A stretch of DNA of 28,735 bases, from the NCBI GenBank assembly GCA_964547125.1, contig CAZJLS010000014.1:1-28735 (forward strand). Reading direction: 5' to 3'. Made by a program: the position numbers and the translations under genes. Shown here piece after piece: positions 7,296 through 15,536 of this stretch (its first letter is position 1; the number at the start of each line of letters is the position of its first letter). This stretch comes from Methanobrevibacter_A sp964547125. GTDB taxonomy: Archaea; Methanobacteriota; Methanobacteria; Methanobacteriales; Methanobacteriaceae. Under the pieces are notes generated by a model. The model was given only the letters and a program-made list of their open reading frames with translations. It did no database searches and was not told where the DNA came from.

Positions 7296-8681
7296 TTATA
7301 GTTCGTAATTTTTTGGGTCGAAGTCTGGTACTTTACGTTTATATCTTCTTATGCATTGTTTTGTGAATTTTTCTGAGTCGTCTGGTAGTCCTTCTAGTGT
7401 TTTTATTGTGTTGTCTAATGTGTCTCTTTCAAATCGTGTTAGTTGCATTTTTTTGTCATCTATTGCTTCGTTTATGATTTTTCCTGCTTCTAGTGCTGCT
7501 GCTATGCTTCGTTTGTATGGGTCGTCTGCGTATTTTATTATTGCTTCTCCTATTCTGTATGCGTTGTCGTATGCTAGTATTAGTGCTTGTGGGTCTCGGT
7601 ATTTGTCTGTTAGTGTGTATAGGTCTCTTAGTGTTTCTGCTTGGTCTGTTTCTATTGCTGTGTTCATTAGAGATGCTTCGAATCCTGTTGCTTGTAACCA
7701 TACTTGTGGTGTTGTTCCTCCCATTTCTTCACGATGGTATACTGATTCGTTACTCCATACGTCGGTTATTCCTGCGATTAGGTTACCCATTAAGTCTGAG
7801 TGTGCGCATACTGCGTTTTTTCCTTCTGTGGTTATTGGTACTCCTGTTATTGATTTTATGATTGGGTTTTCATATCCACAGTCTTTTAATGGTCCTGTTG
7901 CTCCTGCTTCTACTGCAACTAGACTGTTTGCTGCTCCGATTGCTCTTGTGATTGCTGCTAGTGTGTGTGAGCAGTCTTTATCTGTTAGCCCTCCAGCTAA
8001 AAACATTGCAGTGTTTGATTGTGAACAGTTTGTGTCTCCTCCACAGATTACGTTGTGTTTGCTGCAGATTTTACTTATTTCGGTCCACATGTATTCCATA
8101 TCTATACTACCGAGAACTCCTATACCGAAGAGTATTGCTTTTATGTCTCCTCTTGATATTCCGTAGTCTGATACGGATTTTCCACCTGTGGTTTCTATTC
8201 CAATTATTGTTGCTCCGTTTTCAGCACTTTGTTCTATTGATTCTATTACGTCTGTGTATTGGTCTGAGGTTCTGAATTCTGATCCTTTTTCTTCGTCACG
8301 AATGTCTGCAGGTGTTGCTTGTAGTGCTATTTTTACTCCGTATTCGTCGTGGTAGTTTTCTAGTATTTCTGCTTGTGCTTGTACACATGATCCTGTCCAA
8401 TCTGGATTGTTTGTTTGTTGTGATATGTGTTCTTGTTCTACCATAAATGATGGTAGTCCTACATCTACTGCTCTTGCTGCTGCACTTCTTGCAATGTTTG
8501 CACATTCGTTTGTGATTGATTCTTTGCTTTTTTCTGTTCCTTCTCCAGGAGCGACTTTGATTGCTGGTACTACGTATCCGGCACCTATTTCGATATCCCA
8601 AGGTCCTTTAACTGGATGTTTTGCGTGTCCAAAAATCATTTCTTCTGGACTTTTGTATGCCATCTTAGTATATCTTTTCAT
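7296..8681 (-). CDS. mtaB: Methanol:corrinoid methyltransferase MtaB
   Basis: MtaB cleaves the C-O bond of methanol and methylates the Co(I) corrinoid of MtaC; it is the entry enzyme of methylotrophic methanogenesis. The 461-residue protein aligns along its whole length with Methanosarcina MtaB, starting with K-R-Y-T-K-M-A-Y. The three zinc ligands known from M. barkeri (Glu164, Cys220, Cys269) appear as E163 in G-I-E, C219 in D-T-N-C and C268 in K-D-C-G-Y-E-N. The TIM-barrel core ends in the conserved Y-R-D-P-Q-A and A-Y-D-N-A-Y-R region (about 360-380). The ATG has GAGGGTTGAG upstream. It is the first gene of the methanol block, with a TATA box and an inverted repeat ahead of it. Confidence 0.97.
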   Translation of the reverse strand: MKRYTKMAYKSPEEMIFGHAKHPVKGPWDIEIGAGYVVPAIKVAPGEGTEKSKESITNECANIARSAAARAVDVGLPSFMVEQEHISQQTNNPDWTGSCVQAQAEILENYHDEYGVKIALQATPADIRDEEKGSEFRTSDQYTDVIESIEQSAENGATIIGIETTGGKSVSDYGISRGDIKAILFGIGVLGSIDMEYMWTEISKICSKHNVICGGDTNCSQSNTAMFLAGGLTDKDCSHTLAAITRAIGAANSLVAVEAGATGPLKDCGYENPIIKSITGVPITTEGKNAVCAHSDLMGNLIAGITDVWSNESVYHREEMGGTTPQVWLQATGFEASLMNTAIETDQAETLRDLYTLTDKYRDPQALILAYDNAYRIGEAIIKYADDPYKRSIAAALEAGKIINEAIDDKKMQLTRFERDTLDNTIKTLEGLPDDSEKFTKQCIRRYKRKVPDFDPKNYEL

Positions 8682-8734
8682 TTTTATCTCAACCCTCTAA
8701 AAAAAAATTTTAAATTTTTTTTATATTAACTGTT

Positions 8735-8752
8735 TTTTTATTATATTTAAAC
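8735..8752 (-). promoter_or_regulatory. Probable mtaB promoter (TATA box)
   Basis: On the minus strand, TTTAAATATAATA at about 8738-8750 is preceded by a purine-rich AAAG that could serve as the BRE. A start site 25 bases downstream would give an mtaB leader of about 35-40 bases, ending in the ribosome-binding site just before 8681. A strong promoter is expected for this pathway. Confidence 0.55.
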
Positions 8753-8773
8753 TTTATCCTATAAAAAAAGAAG

Positions 8774-8789
8774 CTCAAAGGTTTTTGAG
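8774..8789. promoter_or_regulatory. Inverted repeat upstream of the mtaB TATA box
   Basis: CTCAAA (8774-8779) and TTTGAG (8784-8789) form a perfect 6-bp inverted repeat with a GGTT spacer. It lies about 25 bases upstream of the likely TATA box, a usual place for an activator site in archaea. It could also be a small RNA hairpin that helps end the transcript of the upstream gene. No regulator is encoded nearby. Confidence 0.4.
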
Positions 8790-8819
8790 TAAAAATCAAG
8801 AATAATTGATGGTTTATGA

Positions 8820-8884
8820 AAAAAAGAAGGTCAAATAATAAAGAAAAAAAATCAAATAAAATTGAAAAAAAAGAAAAAAATAAA
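8820..8884 (-). terminator. Oligo-T termination region after the iorAB unit
   Basis: Directly after the stop at 8885, the minus strand reads through several runs of six to eight T residues separated by short spacers. Repeated oligo-T tracts are the normal intrinsic terminator in archaea. They would separate the iorA-iorB-orf93 transcript from mtaB. The stretch also holds two copies of TCAAATAA on the plus strand. Confidence 0.5.
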
Positions 8885-9166
8885 TTAAAACTCTCTTAAC
8901 ATCTTAGCTATCTCATCTTTTTGATAACCTAACTTTAAAAGTAAATTTTTAACCGAACCATTCTTATCAGTATCATCTATTTCTTTCCAACTTTTAAATT
9001 CATTTCTCACAATTGCATTTACCAAAAGTTGTATCGTTATTAAATCATCACCATCAATTGCTATTAACGTTTCTTTCCCATTAAAATATCCTTCAGGATC
9101 TACAAGGTCAAATTTTCCCGTTGTTTTATCCCATGTTATTATTGCATTATTAATTTTGTATGACAT
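8885..9166 (-). CDS. Small uncharacterised protein coupled to iorB
   Basis: I do not recognise this 93-residue protein. It looks soluble: an N-terminal beta-rich part with W-D-K-T-T-G-K-F-D and D-G-D-D-L-I-T-I, then a C-terminal helical part ending K-M-L-R-E-F. The ATG has a good GGAGTGA ribosome-binding site at 9174-9180, placed immediately after the iorB stop (9182). That arrangement shows it is translated from the iorAB transcript. A role with indolepyruvate oxidoreductase is possible from position only. Confidence 0.7.
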   Translation of the reverse strand: MSYKINNAIITWDKTTGKFDLVDPEGYFNGKETLIAIDGDDLITIQLLVNAIVRNEFKSWKEIDDTDKNGSVKNLLLKLGYQKDEIAKMLREF

Positions 9167-9181
9167 TAAACTCTCACTCCA

Positions 9182-9784
9182 TTATTTATTATTTTTTACT
9201 GCATTATATCCATTTTCTATTGCTTTTATATTCATTTCATGGAATTTTGGTTTTAAATTATCTTTCATTGCAGTTATTATTGAATCTTTTGATAATAAAA
9301 AATCATCATCCGCAGTTAATGCACCAAGCAAAACCATATTTAATGAAAGTATGCTTCCTGCATCTTCAGCCAATTGATTTCCATTTACAGGATGTACATT
9401 ATTATATTCCTTTTTTAATTTTGGTATTAACTCATCCTCTATTGAAGGATATTTTTCTCCTGTTTGTGCTATTGTTGAGGGTATTATCGGTGAGGTGTTA
9501 AATACAATTTTTGTATTTTTATTTGCCTTATGAAGCCCCCTTACTATTTCTATTGGTTCAAAACCTAATAACATATCTGCTTTATTATTTTCAACTATAC
9601 TTGACTTATAATTTCCTATTCTTAATTCAGTTGAAACTGACCCTCCTCTTTGACTCATTCCATGTATCTCACTCATAGACACTTCATAACCTTCATTCAT
9701 TGCAGCTTCACCTATAACAACACTTGTTTTTATTATTCCCTGACCACCAACACCACAAATGTAAATATTGTAATTGTTAATCAT
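9182..9784 (-). CDS. iorB: Indolepyruvate ferredoxin oxidoreductase, beta subunit
   Basis: IorB is the gamma-type subunit that pairs with IorA to oxidise aryl-pyruvates to aryl-acetyl-CoA with reduction of ferredoxin; methanogens can run it in reverse to make aromatic amino acids from aryl acids. The 200-residue protein shows the family signature G-V-G-G-Q-G-I at its start and S-E-I-H-G-M-S-Q-R-G-G-S-V about 30 residues later. The in-frame GTG at 9793 belongs to the AGGTGTGA ribosome-binding site, so the ATG at 9784 is preferred. It starts 5 bases after the iorA stop, and so is part of the same operon. Confidence 0.93.
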   Translation of the reverse strand: MINNYNIYICGVGGQGIIKTSVVIGEAAMNEGYEVSMSEIHGMSQRGGSVSTELRIGNYKSSIVENNKADMLLGFEPIEIVRGLHKANKNTKIVFNTSPIIPSTIAQTGEKYPSIEDELIPKLKKEYNNVHPVNGNQLAEDAGSILSLNMVLLGALTADDDFLLSKDSIITAMKDNLKPKFHEMNIKAIENGYNAVKNNK

Positions 9785-9789
9785 TATTA

Positions 9790-11712
9790 TCACACCTTTT
9801 TACATACTCTTATTGCATGTTCTGGACATATCTGCACACAATCTGTACAACCAAAACAAGCATTTGAATCAATAGTTACTTTACCATCCATAATTGATAT
9901 TGCAGGACAAGCTAATTCACTCACACATTTAAGACAATGAGTACAATTATCCCCAACACACATTGGTCGACCTCTTTTAACACCTTTAATTAATGTGCAC
10001 GGATACTGTGTTATAATTACACTCACACCATCAAATTCTAATGCTTCTTTATATACATCTATTGTTTTTCTTATCTGATGAGGATTAACCGTTCTTACAA
10101 ATTCAACACCAATTGCCTCAACAATTTTAACAATATCAATTGCAGGAGCTTCATCAAACACACCATCAACAGGTAAACCTGGATTTGGTTGACCACCAGT
10201 CATTGCTGTAATACGATTATCAAGAATTGTTACAACAAATTTGTTTTTATTATGAACCGCATTTAATAAAGGTGAAATTCCACTATGGAAGAAAGTACTA
10301 TCCCCAATAAAACTACAAATATATTGATCTGTTGCCTTACTAAAACCACAACCATCACCAATACTTGAACCCATACTTAAAAGATAATCTGCAGCATTAT
10401 AAGGAGGACTAATACCTAAAGTATAACATCCAATATCAGATGCAAAAATAACATCATCCAAACTTATATCTAACTCTTCAACAGCCATATTTACACAGTA
10501 ATATGCTGAACGATGAGAACAACCAGCACATAAAGTTGGTTGTCTATTTGGAATACTATCAATTAAATTTTTAATATCCTCACTTAATTCAATTTTTTCA
10601 ACACTATCATAACCCAAAACCATATCAAATGATTCTTTAACAATATCTTGACTATATTCATGAACTTGTGGGAAAATTCCATTCTTTTTCCCATAAACTG
10701 GAATATCCAAACCATTTTCCCCAATAATAGCCAATACTTCACGTTCAATAATTGGATCAACTTCTTCAACTATGAAAACCCCATCCAAATCACGAACAAA
10801 ATCCAAAATTAAATCTTCACTTAAAGGATAAGACAAACCAAGTTTTAAAATATCCATTCCTAAATTATCATTATTCACAACATCATATGCATAATTAAAA
10901 GCACTGCTTGATGAGATTACTCCAAATTCTCCATGTAAGTCAACTTCAGTATTGATATCATTGAATTCGAAAACTTTGTTTAATTCACATTCAAATGCAT
11001 ATTCTTCTAATTCATCAATTTTATTAACAAGTACTGTGTGCATATCTAATGCATTTGCTGGAACTGGGACAAATTGTGAAGGATTTTTATTGAAATGCCC
11101 TCTTTCCCAATATTCCCCATCCAAAATATTTTTATTAACTTTAGGAATATCTCCTAATTCTACAGGACCTCTCATATGAGAAACACGTGTAGTTGTACGT
11201 AAAATTACAGGTAACTTTAATTCTTCAGATAGTTGATATCCAAAAACCATCATATCTTTTATTTCTTGAGGATTGCTCGGTTCAAGTATAGGTATGTTAG
11301 CTTGACGAGCAAAATTTCTAGTATCCTGTTCATTTTGTGAGGAAAAAGTAGAGGGGTCATCAGCAACCAATATAATCATACCTGCATCAACACCACTATA
11401 TGCAGTAGTCATTGCAGAATCGCTTGCAACATTCATTCCCACATGTTTCATAAATGTAAATGATCTTAAATTACTAACAGCACCTGTTGCTGCTACTTCC
11501 ATAGCTACTTTCTCATTTGCCGAAAATTCAAAATATAATCCAGCACGTTTAGCAATACTTGATAAAATATTACCTATTTCTGAAGAAGGTGTTCCAGGAT
11601 AAGTTGCAGCAATACCCACACCTGCTTCAAGTGCTCCTCTAACTGCTGCTTCATTACCTAAAAGGAATAATTTATCTCCTTTAACTCCATTTAATAAGTT
11701 TTCATAAACCAT
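9790..11712 (-). CDS. iorA: Indolepyruvate ferredoxin oxidoreductase, alpha subunit
   Basis: IorA binds thiamine diphosphate and iron-sulfur clusters and forms the catalytic subunit with IorB. The 640-residue protein begins with the pyrimidine-binding domain (A-T-Y-P-G-T-P-S-S-E-I, then E-F-S-A-N-E-K-V-A). The diphosphate-binding domain has L-C-A-G-C-S-H-R and the G-D-S ... D-N-x-x-T-A-M-T-G-G segment. The C-terminus carries two ferredoxin motifs: C-x2-C-x2-C-x5-C followed by P, then C-x2-C-x2-C-x3-C. The spacing of the first is looser than in normal ferredoxins, as is usual for IorA. It leads the iorA-iorB-orf93 unit. A GAGG lies 13 bases before the ATG. Confidence 0.95.
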   Translation of the reverse strand: MVYENLLNGVKGDKLFLLGNEAAVRGALEAGVGIAATYPGTPSSEIGNILSSIAKRAGLYFEFSANEKVAMEVAATGAVSNLRSFTFMKHVGMNVASDSAMTTAYSGVDAGMIILVADDPSTFSSQNEQDTRNFARQANIPILEPSNPQEIKDMMVFGYQLSEELKLPVILRTTTRVSHMRGPVELGDIPKVNKNILDGEYWERGHFNKNPSQFVPVPANALDMHTVLVNKIDELEEYAFECELNKVFEFNDINTEVDLHGEFGVISSSSAFNYAYDVVNNDNLGMDILKLGLSYPLSEDLILDFVRDLDGVFIVEEVDPIIEREVLAIIGENGLDIPVYGKKNGIFPQVHEYSQDIVKESFDMVLGYDSVEKIELSEDIKNLIDSIPNRQPTLCAGCSHRSAYYCVNMAVEELDISLDDVIFASDIGCYTLGISPPYNAADYLLSMGSSIGDGCGFSKATDQYICSFIGDSTFFHSGISPLLNAVHNKNKFVVTILDNRITAMTGGQPNPGLPVDGVFDEAPAIDIVKIVEAIGVEFVRTVNPHQIRKTIDVYKEALEFDGVSVIITQYPCTLIKGVKRGRPMCVGDNCTHCLKCVSELACPAISIMDGKVTIDSNACFGCTDCVQICPEHAIRVCKKV

Positions 11713-11968
11713 AATCTAATCAAAACCTCTATAAAAACTTGAAAAAAATATTATTATAAAATAAATTAAAATTATAATTACATAAATTTTTGTGAATTTA
11801 GTATTTTTTAAACTTTTTTTATATTATCTCTTTTTTTAAAATGAGAATAAAAAAAATTATTTAAACATAACATTATATATTTAATCTTTATTTTATGTGA
11901 TACTATTTATAATTTATAACCATTAATATTATCAAGAAAAAAAAATTTGAAATAGGGAAAATATAATT
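11713..11968. promoter_or_regulatory. Divergent promoter region between iorA and the coiled-coil gene
   Basis: This 256-base gap separates two genes transcribed away from each other and has no coding potential. On the plus strand TTATATATTTA at about 11873-11883 is a candidate TATA box for the rightward gene. Leftward TATA-like stretches exist near 11750-11770. The high A/T content prevents a firm choice. Confidence 0.35.
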
Positions 11969-12466
11969 ATGACATTAAATCAAATACAAGAGGATAGGAT
12001 AAATGAACTAACAGGTAAGTTTACTTGCAGTACTGAATTTGTTGAAAGGGTGAGAAAAGCTGCAGGGTATAAAGATGATTTTAATGGAGGATTACAAGCA
12101 TCAAATGATGCAACTAATATTCAAAAACTTTTAAAATTAAATGTTGAAAATATGAATACTGAAGCAGATGATATTCCCACATTATTAGATGAAATTATTA
12201 ATGGATATTTTGAAAATAAAACTAAACAAATTCTTAATGAATCAAAAGATTATGATTCTGATTATCCACCTATTAAAATAAGTGATGAAAATGGTAAAGC
12301 TTTTTTAAAACAATTAGGTCGTTTTGGTGATGCTGATCCTAACACCAAACATGGTTTTTATCATTTAATTAATATAAATACAACTCTTGTTAGACAAAAT
12401 GAACAATTAAGACAGCAAAATAATGAAATTATAAAATTATTAAACAAAATACTAGAAAAACAATAA
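11969..12466 (+). CDS. Uncharacterised protein with C-terminal coiled coil
   Basis: I do not recognise this 165-residue protein. It is soluble and mostly helical. Residues from about 138 to the end form a heptad-like coil (L-V-R-Q-N-E-Q-L-R-Q-Q-N-N) with leucines and isoleucines in regular spacing, which suggests dimerisation. The middle contains D-G-F/D-A-D-P-N-T-K-H-like polar turns without a known motif. The ATG has AGGGA upstream. It is a single-gene unit between the iorA promoter and tfrB; no functional hint comes from the neighbours. Confidence 0.7.
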   Translation: MTLNQIQEDRINELTGKFTCSTEFVERVRKAAGYKDDFNGGLQASNDATNIQKLLKLNVENMNTEADDIPTLLDEIINGYFENKTKQILNESKDYDSDYPPIKISDENGKAFLKQLGRFGDADPNTKHGFYHLININTTLVRQNEQLRQQNNEIIKLLNKILEKQ

Positions 12467-12499
12467 AAAATATACTTATAAAAAAACAAATAGTATAAC

Positions 12500-12512
12500 T
12501 GATATTTATAAA
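12500..12512 (+). promoter_or_regulatory. Possible tfrB promoter
   Basis: ATATTTATAAATT at about 12500-12512 lies about 75 bases before the tfrB ATG in a 115-base gap. A start site about 25 bases downstream would leave a leader of about 45 bases that contains AGGGG, 13 bases before the ATG. Confidence 0.35.
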
Positions 12513-12581
12513 TTAAAAAAAATATTTTAATATCTTATTTAGTTACATAAGAAAAAAAATTTCAGGGGTTATTATTTATCT

Positions 12582-14057
12582 ATGATGATTAAAGTTCATG
12601 TATCACGATTTAACAAGAGTATGGATGAATCCATTATTAAAACTTATGAAATTGAAAAAACACCAAATATGAAGATATTGGATGCTTTAAACACAATAAA
12701 TACCAAATATAATGAAGATATAAGTTTTAGAAGCAGTTGTCGTGCAGGACAATGTGGATCATGCTCAGTTAGAGTTGATGGTAATCCTACCTTAGCATGT
12801 AAAAAGGAAGTAGAAGATGACATTCTTATAGAGCCCTTGAAATTACCAATTATTAAGGATTTAATTGTTGATAGAACAAGTATTGATGAAAAATTAAAAA
12901 ATATGGATTTGAATTTAGAAGCTGAAGATTTTGAAGGAACTCACACCCCAAATACATTAAAAGATACTAAAAAAGTTAGAAGTTGTATAGAATGTTATAG
13001 TTGTCTTACTGCATGTCCAGTTTATCAAAACTTTCAAGAAGACTTTGCAGGACCCTATTTTATGAGATATATAAGTAAATTTGAATTTGACCCTCGTGAA
13101 ATGAAAAATAGATTACGTGAAGGTTTTGAAAATGGATTATATGACTGTACAAGTTGTGGTAAATGTGGAGCAGTGTGTCCAAAAGATATTAATAGTTTTG
13201 GAGATGCTATAGAAAAATTAAGAGCTATCGCATACAGTAAAGATGAAGGTCCTCTTGAAGCACATAAAAAAATTAAACAATCCATAGAAGAAACTGGAAA
13301 AAGTGTTAGTAAACCAAAAACTCCGAGTTTTATAGAAAGTCTAAAACAAGATTCAAAGAAAAAAAGTAAATATGCATTATTTACCGGTTGTATGGTTGAT
13401 TATCGATTACAACATGTTGGTGAAGCATTAATAGATGTTTTACATGCTAATAATATTGATATTGATGTTCCAGAAGGTCAAGTTTGTTGTGGTTCACCAT
13501 TATTACGTACTGGTCAACGAGATGTTGTTCAAAAATTAGCAGATATTAATAAAGAAGTTTTTAAAGATTATGATACAGTTATAACTATTTGTGCAGGATG
13601 TGGGTCAACACTAAAAAATGATCATCCTACTTTTGGAAATAATTTAAATGTTCAGGATATTAGTGAGTTTCTTATAGATAAATTAGATTATAGTAAAATG
13701 AAAGAATTAGACTTAAAAGTTACATGGCATGATCCATGTCATCTTGGACGAGGCCAAGGAATAAAAGAAGAACCTCGAGAAATATTAAGTAAAATTCCAG
13801 GTGTGGAATTTGAGGAAATGGAATTTCCTTGTCAATGTTGTGGTGCAGGCGGAGGAGTGAAATCTGGAAAGCCAGAAATAGCCTTAAAATTAAGTGAAGA
13901 TAAAGCACAAATGATTAAAGATACAGGTGCTGATAAATTCATAACAATTTGTCCATTCTGCCAATCAAATATTTCTGATGGTTTAAAATCCATAAATGAA
14001 AATAATATTACTGGAATGAATTTAGTGGAATTATTACAGAAAGCATATCAAAAATAA
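12582..14057 (+). CDS. tfrB: Thiol:fumarate reductase subunit B (TfrB-like)
   Basis: TfrB carries electrons and contains the thiol-oxidising part of the enzyme that reduces fumarate to succinate with coenzymes M and B. The 491-residue protein has three parts. Residues 1-95 form a [2Fe-2S] domain with C53, C58, C61 and C73. Next come two [4Fe-4S] motifs (C-I-E-C-Y-S-C-L-T-A-C-P and C-T-S-C-G-K-C-G-A-V-C-P). The C-terminal half is an HdrB-like domain with two CCG motifs, V-C-C-G-S-P and Q-C-C-G-A-G-G-G. This layout and length match the Methanothermobacter TfrB rather than a plain succinate dehydrogenase iron-sulfur subunit. No flavoprotein TfrA is adjacent, as is usual in this order. The start could be either of two adjacent ATG codons. 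Confidence 0.9.
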   Translation: MMIKVHVSRFNKSMDESIIKTYEIEKTPNMKILDALNTINTKYNEDISFRSSCRAGQCGSCSVRVDGNPTLACKKEVEDDILIEPLKLPIIKDLIVDRTSIDEKLKNMDLNLEAEDFEGTHTPNTLKDTKKVRSCIECYSCLTACPVYQNFQEDFAGPYFMRYISKFEFDPREMKNRLREGFENGLYDCTSCGKCGAVCPKDINSFGDAIEKLRAIAYSKDEGPLEAHKKIKQSIEETGKSVSKPKTPSFIESLKQDSKKKSKYALFTGCMVDYRLQHVGEALIDVLHANNIDIDVPEGQVCCGSPLLRTGQRDVVQKLADINKEVFKDYDTVITICAGCGSTLKNDHPTFGNNLNVQDISEFLIDKLDYSKMKELDLKVTWHDPCHLGRGQGIKEEPREILSKIPGVEFEEMEFPCQCCGAGGGVKSGKPEIALKLSEDKAQMIKDTGADKFITICPFCQSNISDGLKSINENNITGMNLVELLQKAYQK

Positions 14058-14065
14058 AGGATATT

Positions 14066-14806
14066 ATGGTTAAAGAAATAATACTTGATGATGAAACCTT
14101 ACGTTTAAGAGAGAATATTTATATTGTTTTTGTTGAATGCGAAACTAGTGGTAATGTTGGTTTTCTTGCACGTACAATGGCAAATTTCGGATTAAAAAAT
14201 TTAGCACTTATAAATCCTTGTAAATTAAAAGATGATGCTTATTACCAAGCAATGCATGCTAAAAACATTGTAGAAGATGCAATTATTTGTGATAAATTAA
14301 GTGATTTTATAAAAGATTACAATATTGATTTTATTGTTGGATCAACAGGAATGCCTGGTGGAAGTTACAGTTTATCTAGAATACCTATAAGTCCAGATGA
14401 GTTAGGGAGTAAATTAGATTCCAATCGTAAAATTGCAATTCTTTTTGGACGTGAAGGTGATGGTTTAAATAATAAAGAAATTGATTTATGTGATATGATT
14501 GTTAGTATACCTACTGATTCTGATTATCCTATTATGAATATTACTCATGCAGCAGCCATTCTTTTTTATGAAATATTTAAAAATCGTTACGAGTATCCTG
14601 TTGAAGGTTATATTGAAGGCACAAATATTGAAAAAGAGCATTTAATACAAGAATTTGAAGAGTTAACTAACACATTAGAAATTCCAAAACATAAAAAAAA
14701 TAATGGTGTTAAGGTTTTTAAAAATATTATTAATCGTAGTTTCATTACTGGACGTGAAATTCATACATTAATTGGAATTTTAAGAAGATTAAAACTGAAA
14801 AGATAA
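14066..14806 (+). CDS. trmJ: TrmJ-like SPOUT RNA methyltransferase
   Basis: This 246-residue protein belongs to the SpoU/TrmH superfamily and most resembles TrmJ, which 2'-O-methylates residue 32 of tRNAs using S-adenosylmethionine. The knotted domain is visible: N-V-G-F-L-A-R-T-M-A-N-F-G near residue 32, I-L-F-G-R-E-G-D-G-L near 132, and S-D-Y-P-I-M-N-I-T-H-A near 155. A C-terminal helical extension from about residue 180 ends in R-R-L-K-L-K-R and may dimerise or bind RNA. AAAGGA sits about 6 bases before the ATG, 8 bases after the tfrB stop, so it is transcribed with tfrB. An rRNA rather than tRNA target cannot be excluded. Confidence 0.85.
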   Translation: MVKEIILDDETLRLRENIYIVFVECETSGNVGFLARTMANFGLKNLALINPCKLKDDAYYQAMHAKNIVEDAIICDKLSDFIKDYNIDFIVGSTGMPGGSYSLSRIPISPDELGSKLDSNRKIAILFGREGDGLNNKEIDLCDMIVSIPTDSDYPIMNITHAAAILFYEIFKNRYEYPVEGYIEGTNIEKEHLIQEFEELTNTLEIPKHKKNNGVKVFKNIINRSFITGREIHTLIGILRRLKLKR

Positions 14807-14932
14807 TTAAGTGAAAAATATAATATTATTTAACTTTTTTTAATAAAACAAAATTTTAAAATAAAATGTGTTATCATAAATAAATAATGAATATATATTT
14901 TATTAAAAAAAATTTTGAAGGAAACTAACCAT

Positions 14933-15517
14933 ATGGCTATTCTAAGTGATAAAGATATTAAACAAATGTTAAATGATGGGCATATTAATATTGAACCATT
15001 ACAAGATGAAAAGCAAATACAACCATCAAGTGTTGATTTGCGTATTGGTGATGAATTTAAAGTATTTCATGTTGTAAGAACACCATATATTGACCCTAAA
15101 GATGAAGAAGAAGTTGCAAATTATATGGAAACATTCACCGTACCTGAAGGTGAAGCATTTATAATACATCCAAATGAATTTGCATTAGCAACAACACAAG
15201 AAACTGTTAAATTACCTGCAGACATTGTTGCACGTGTAGAAGGACGATCAAGTATGGGACGTCTAGGAGTTACAATGCATGTTACTGCAGGATATATTGA
15301 TCCAGGTTTTGAAGGGAAAATCACATTAGAAATTAGTAACATTGGAGCTATGCCAGTAGCATTATACCCTGGCCAAAGAGTATGCCAAGTTGTTTTTGAA
15401 ACAATGACCAGTCCATCCGAAATGCCATACGGACACCCAGAACGTAACAGTAAATATATGGGACAAACTCGTCCAGAAAGTAGCCGTATAAAAATGGATT
15501 ATGAATTAAAAAAATAA
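14933..15517 (+). CDS. dcd: dCTP deaminase
   Basis: Dcd deaminates dCTP on the route to dTMP. The 194-residue protein starts M-A-I-L-S-D-K-D-I-K, as is typical of the family. It contains P-S-S-V-D-L-R-I-G, the active-site E-G-R-S-S-M-G-R-L-G and the catalytic glutamate in I-T-L-E-I-S-N. In Methanobacteriales and Methanococcales related enzymes are bifunctional and release dUMP directly; sequence reading alone does not decide this here. An in-frame TTG at 14915 lies upstream, but GAAGGA at 14917-14922 is the ribosome-binding site for the ATG at 14933. The gene is followed after 19 bases by glyS. Confidence 0.92.
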   Translation: MAILSDKDIKQMLNDGHINIEPLQDEKQIQPSSVDLRIGDEFKVFHVVRTPYIDPKDEEEVANYMETFTVPEGEAFIIHPNEFALATTQETVKLPADIVARVEGRSSMGRLGVTMHVTAGYIDPGFEGKITLEISNIGAMPVALYPGQRVCQVVFETMTSPSEMPYGHPERNSKYMGQTRPESSRIKMDYELKK

Positions 15518-15536
15518 AAATGGAGTAACAATTACA

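Noticed and set aside
7676..7685. CTTCGAATCC, which resembles a tRNA T-arm
   Set aside because: It lies inside mtaB in frame, with no acceptor or anticodon arm around it.
7351..8166. Long open frame on the plus strand (271 codons) opposite mtaB
   Set aside because: It is antisense to a full-length, motif-complete MtaB. The openness follows from the strong codon bias of mtaB, and its product is Ser/Val/Ile-rich without any motif.
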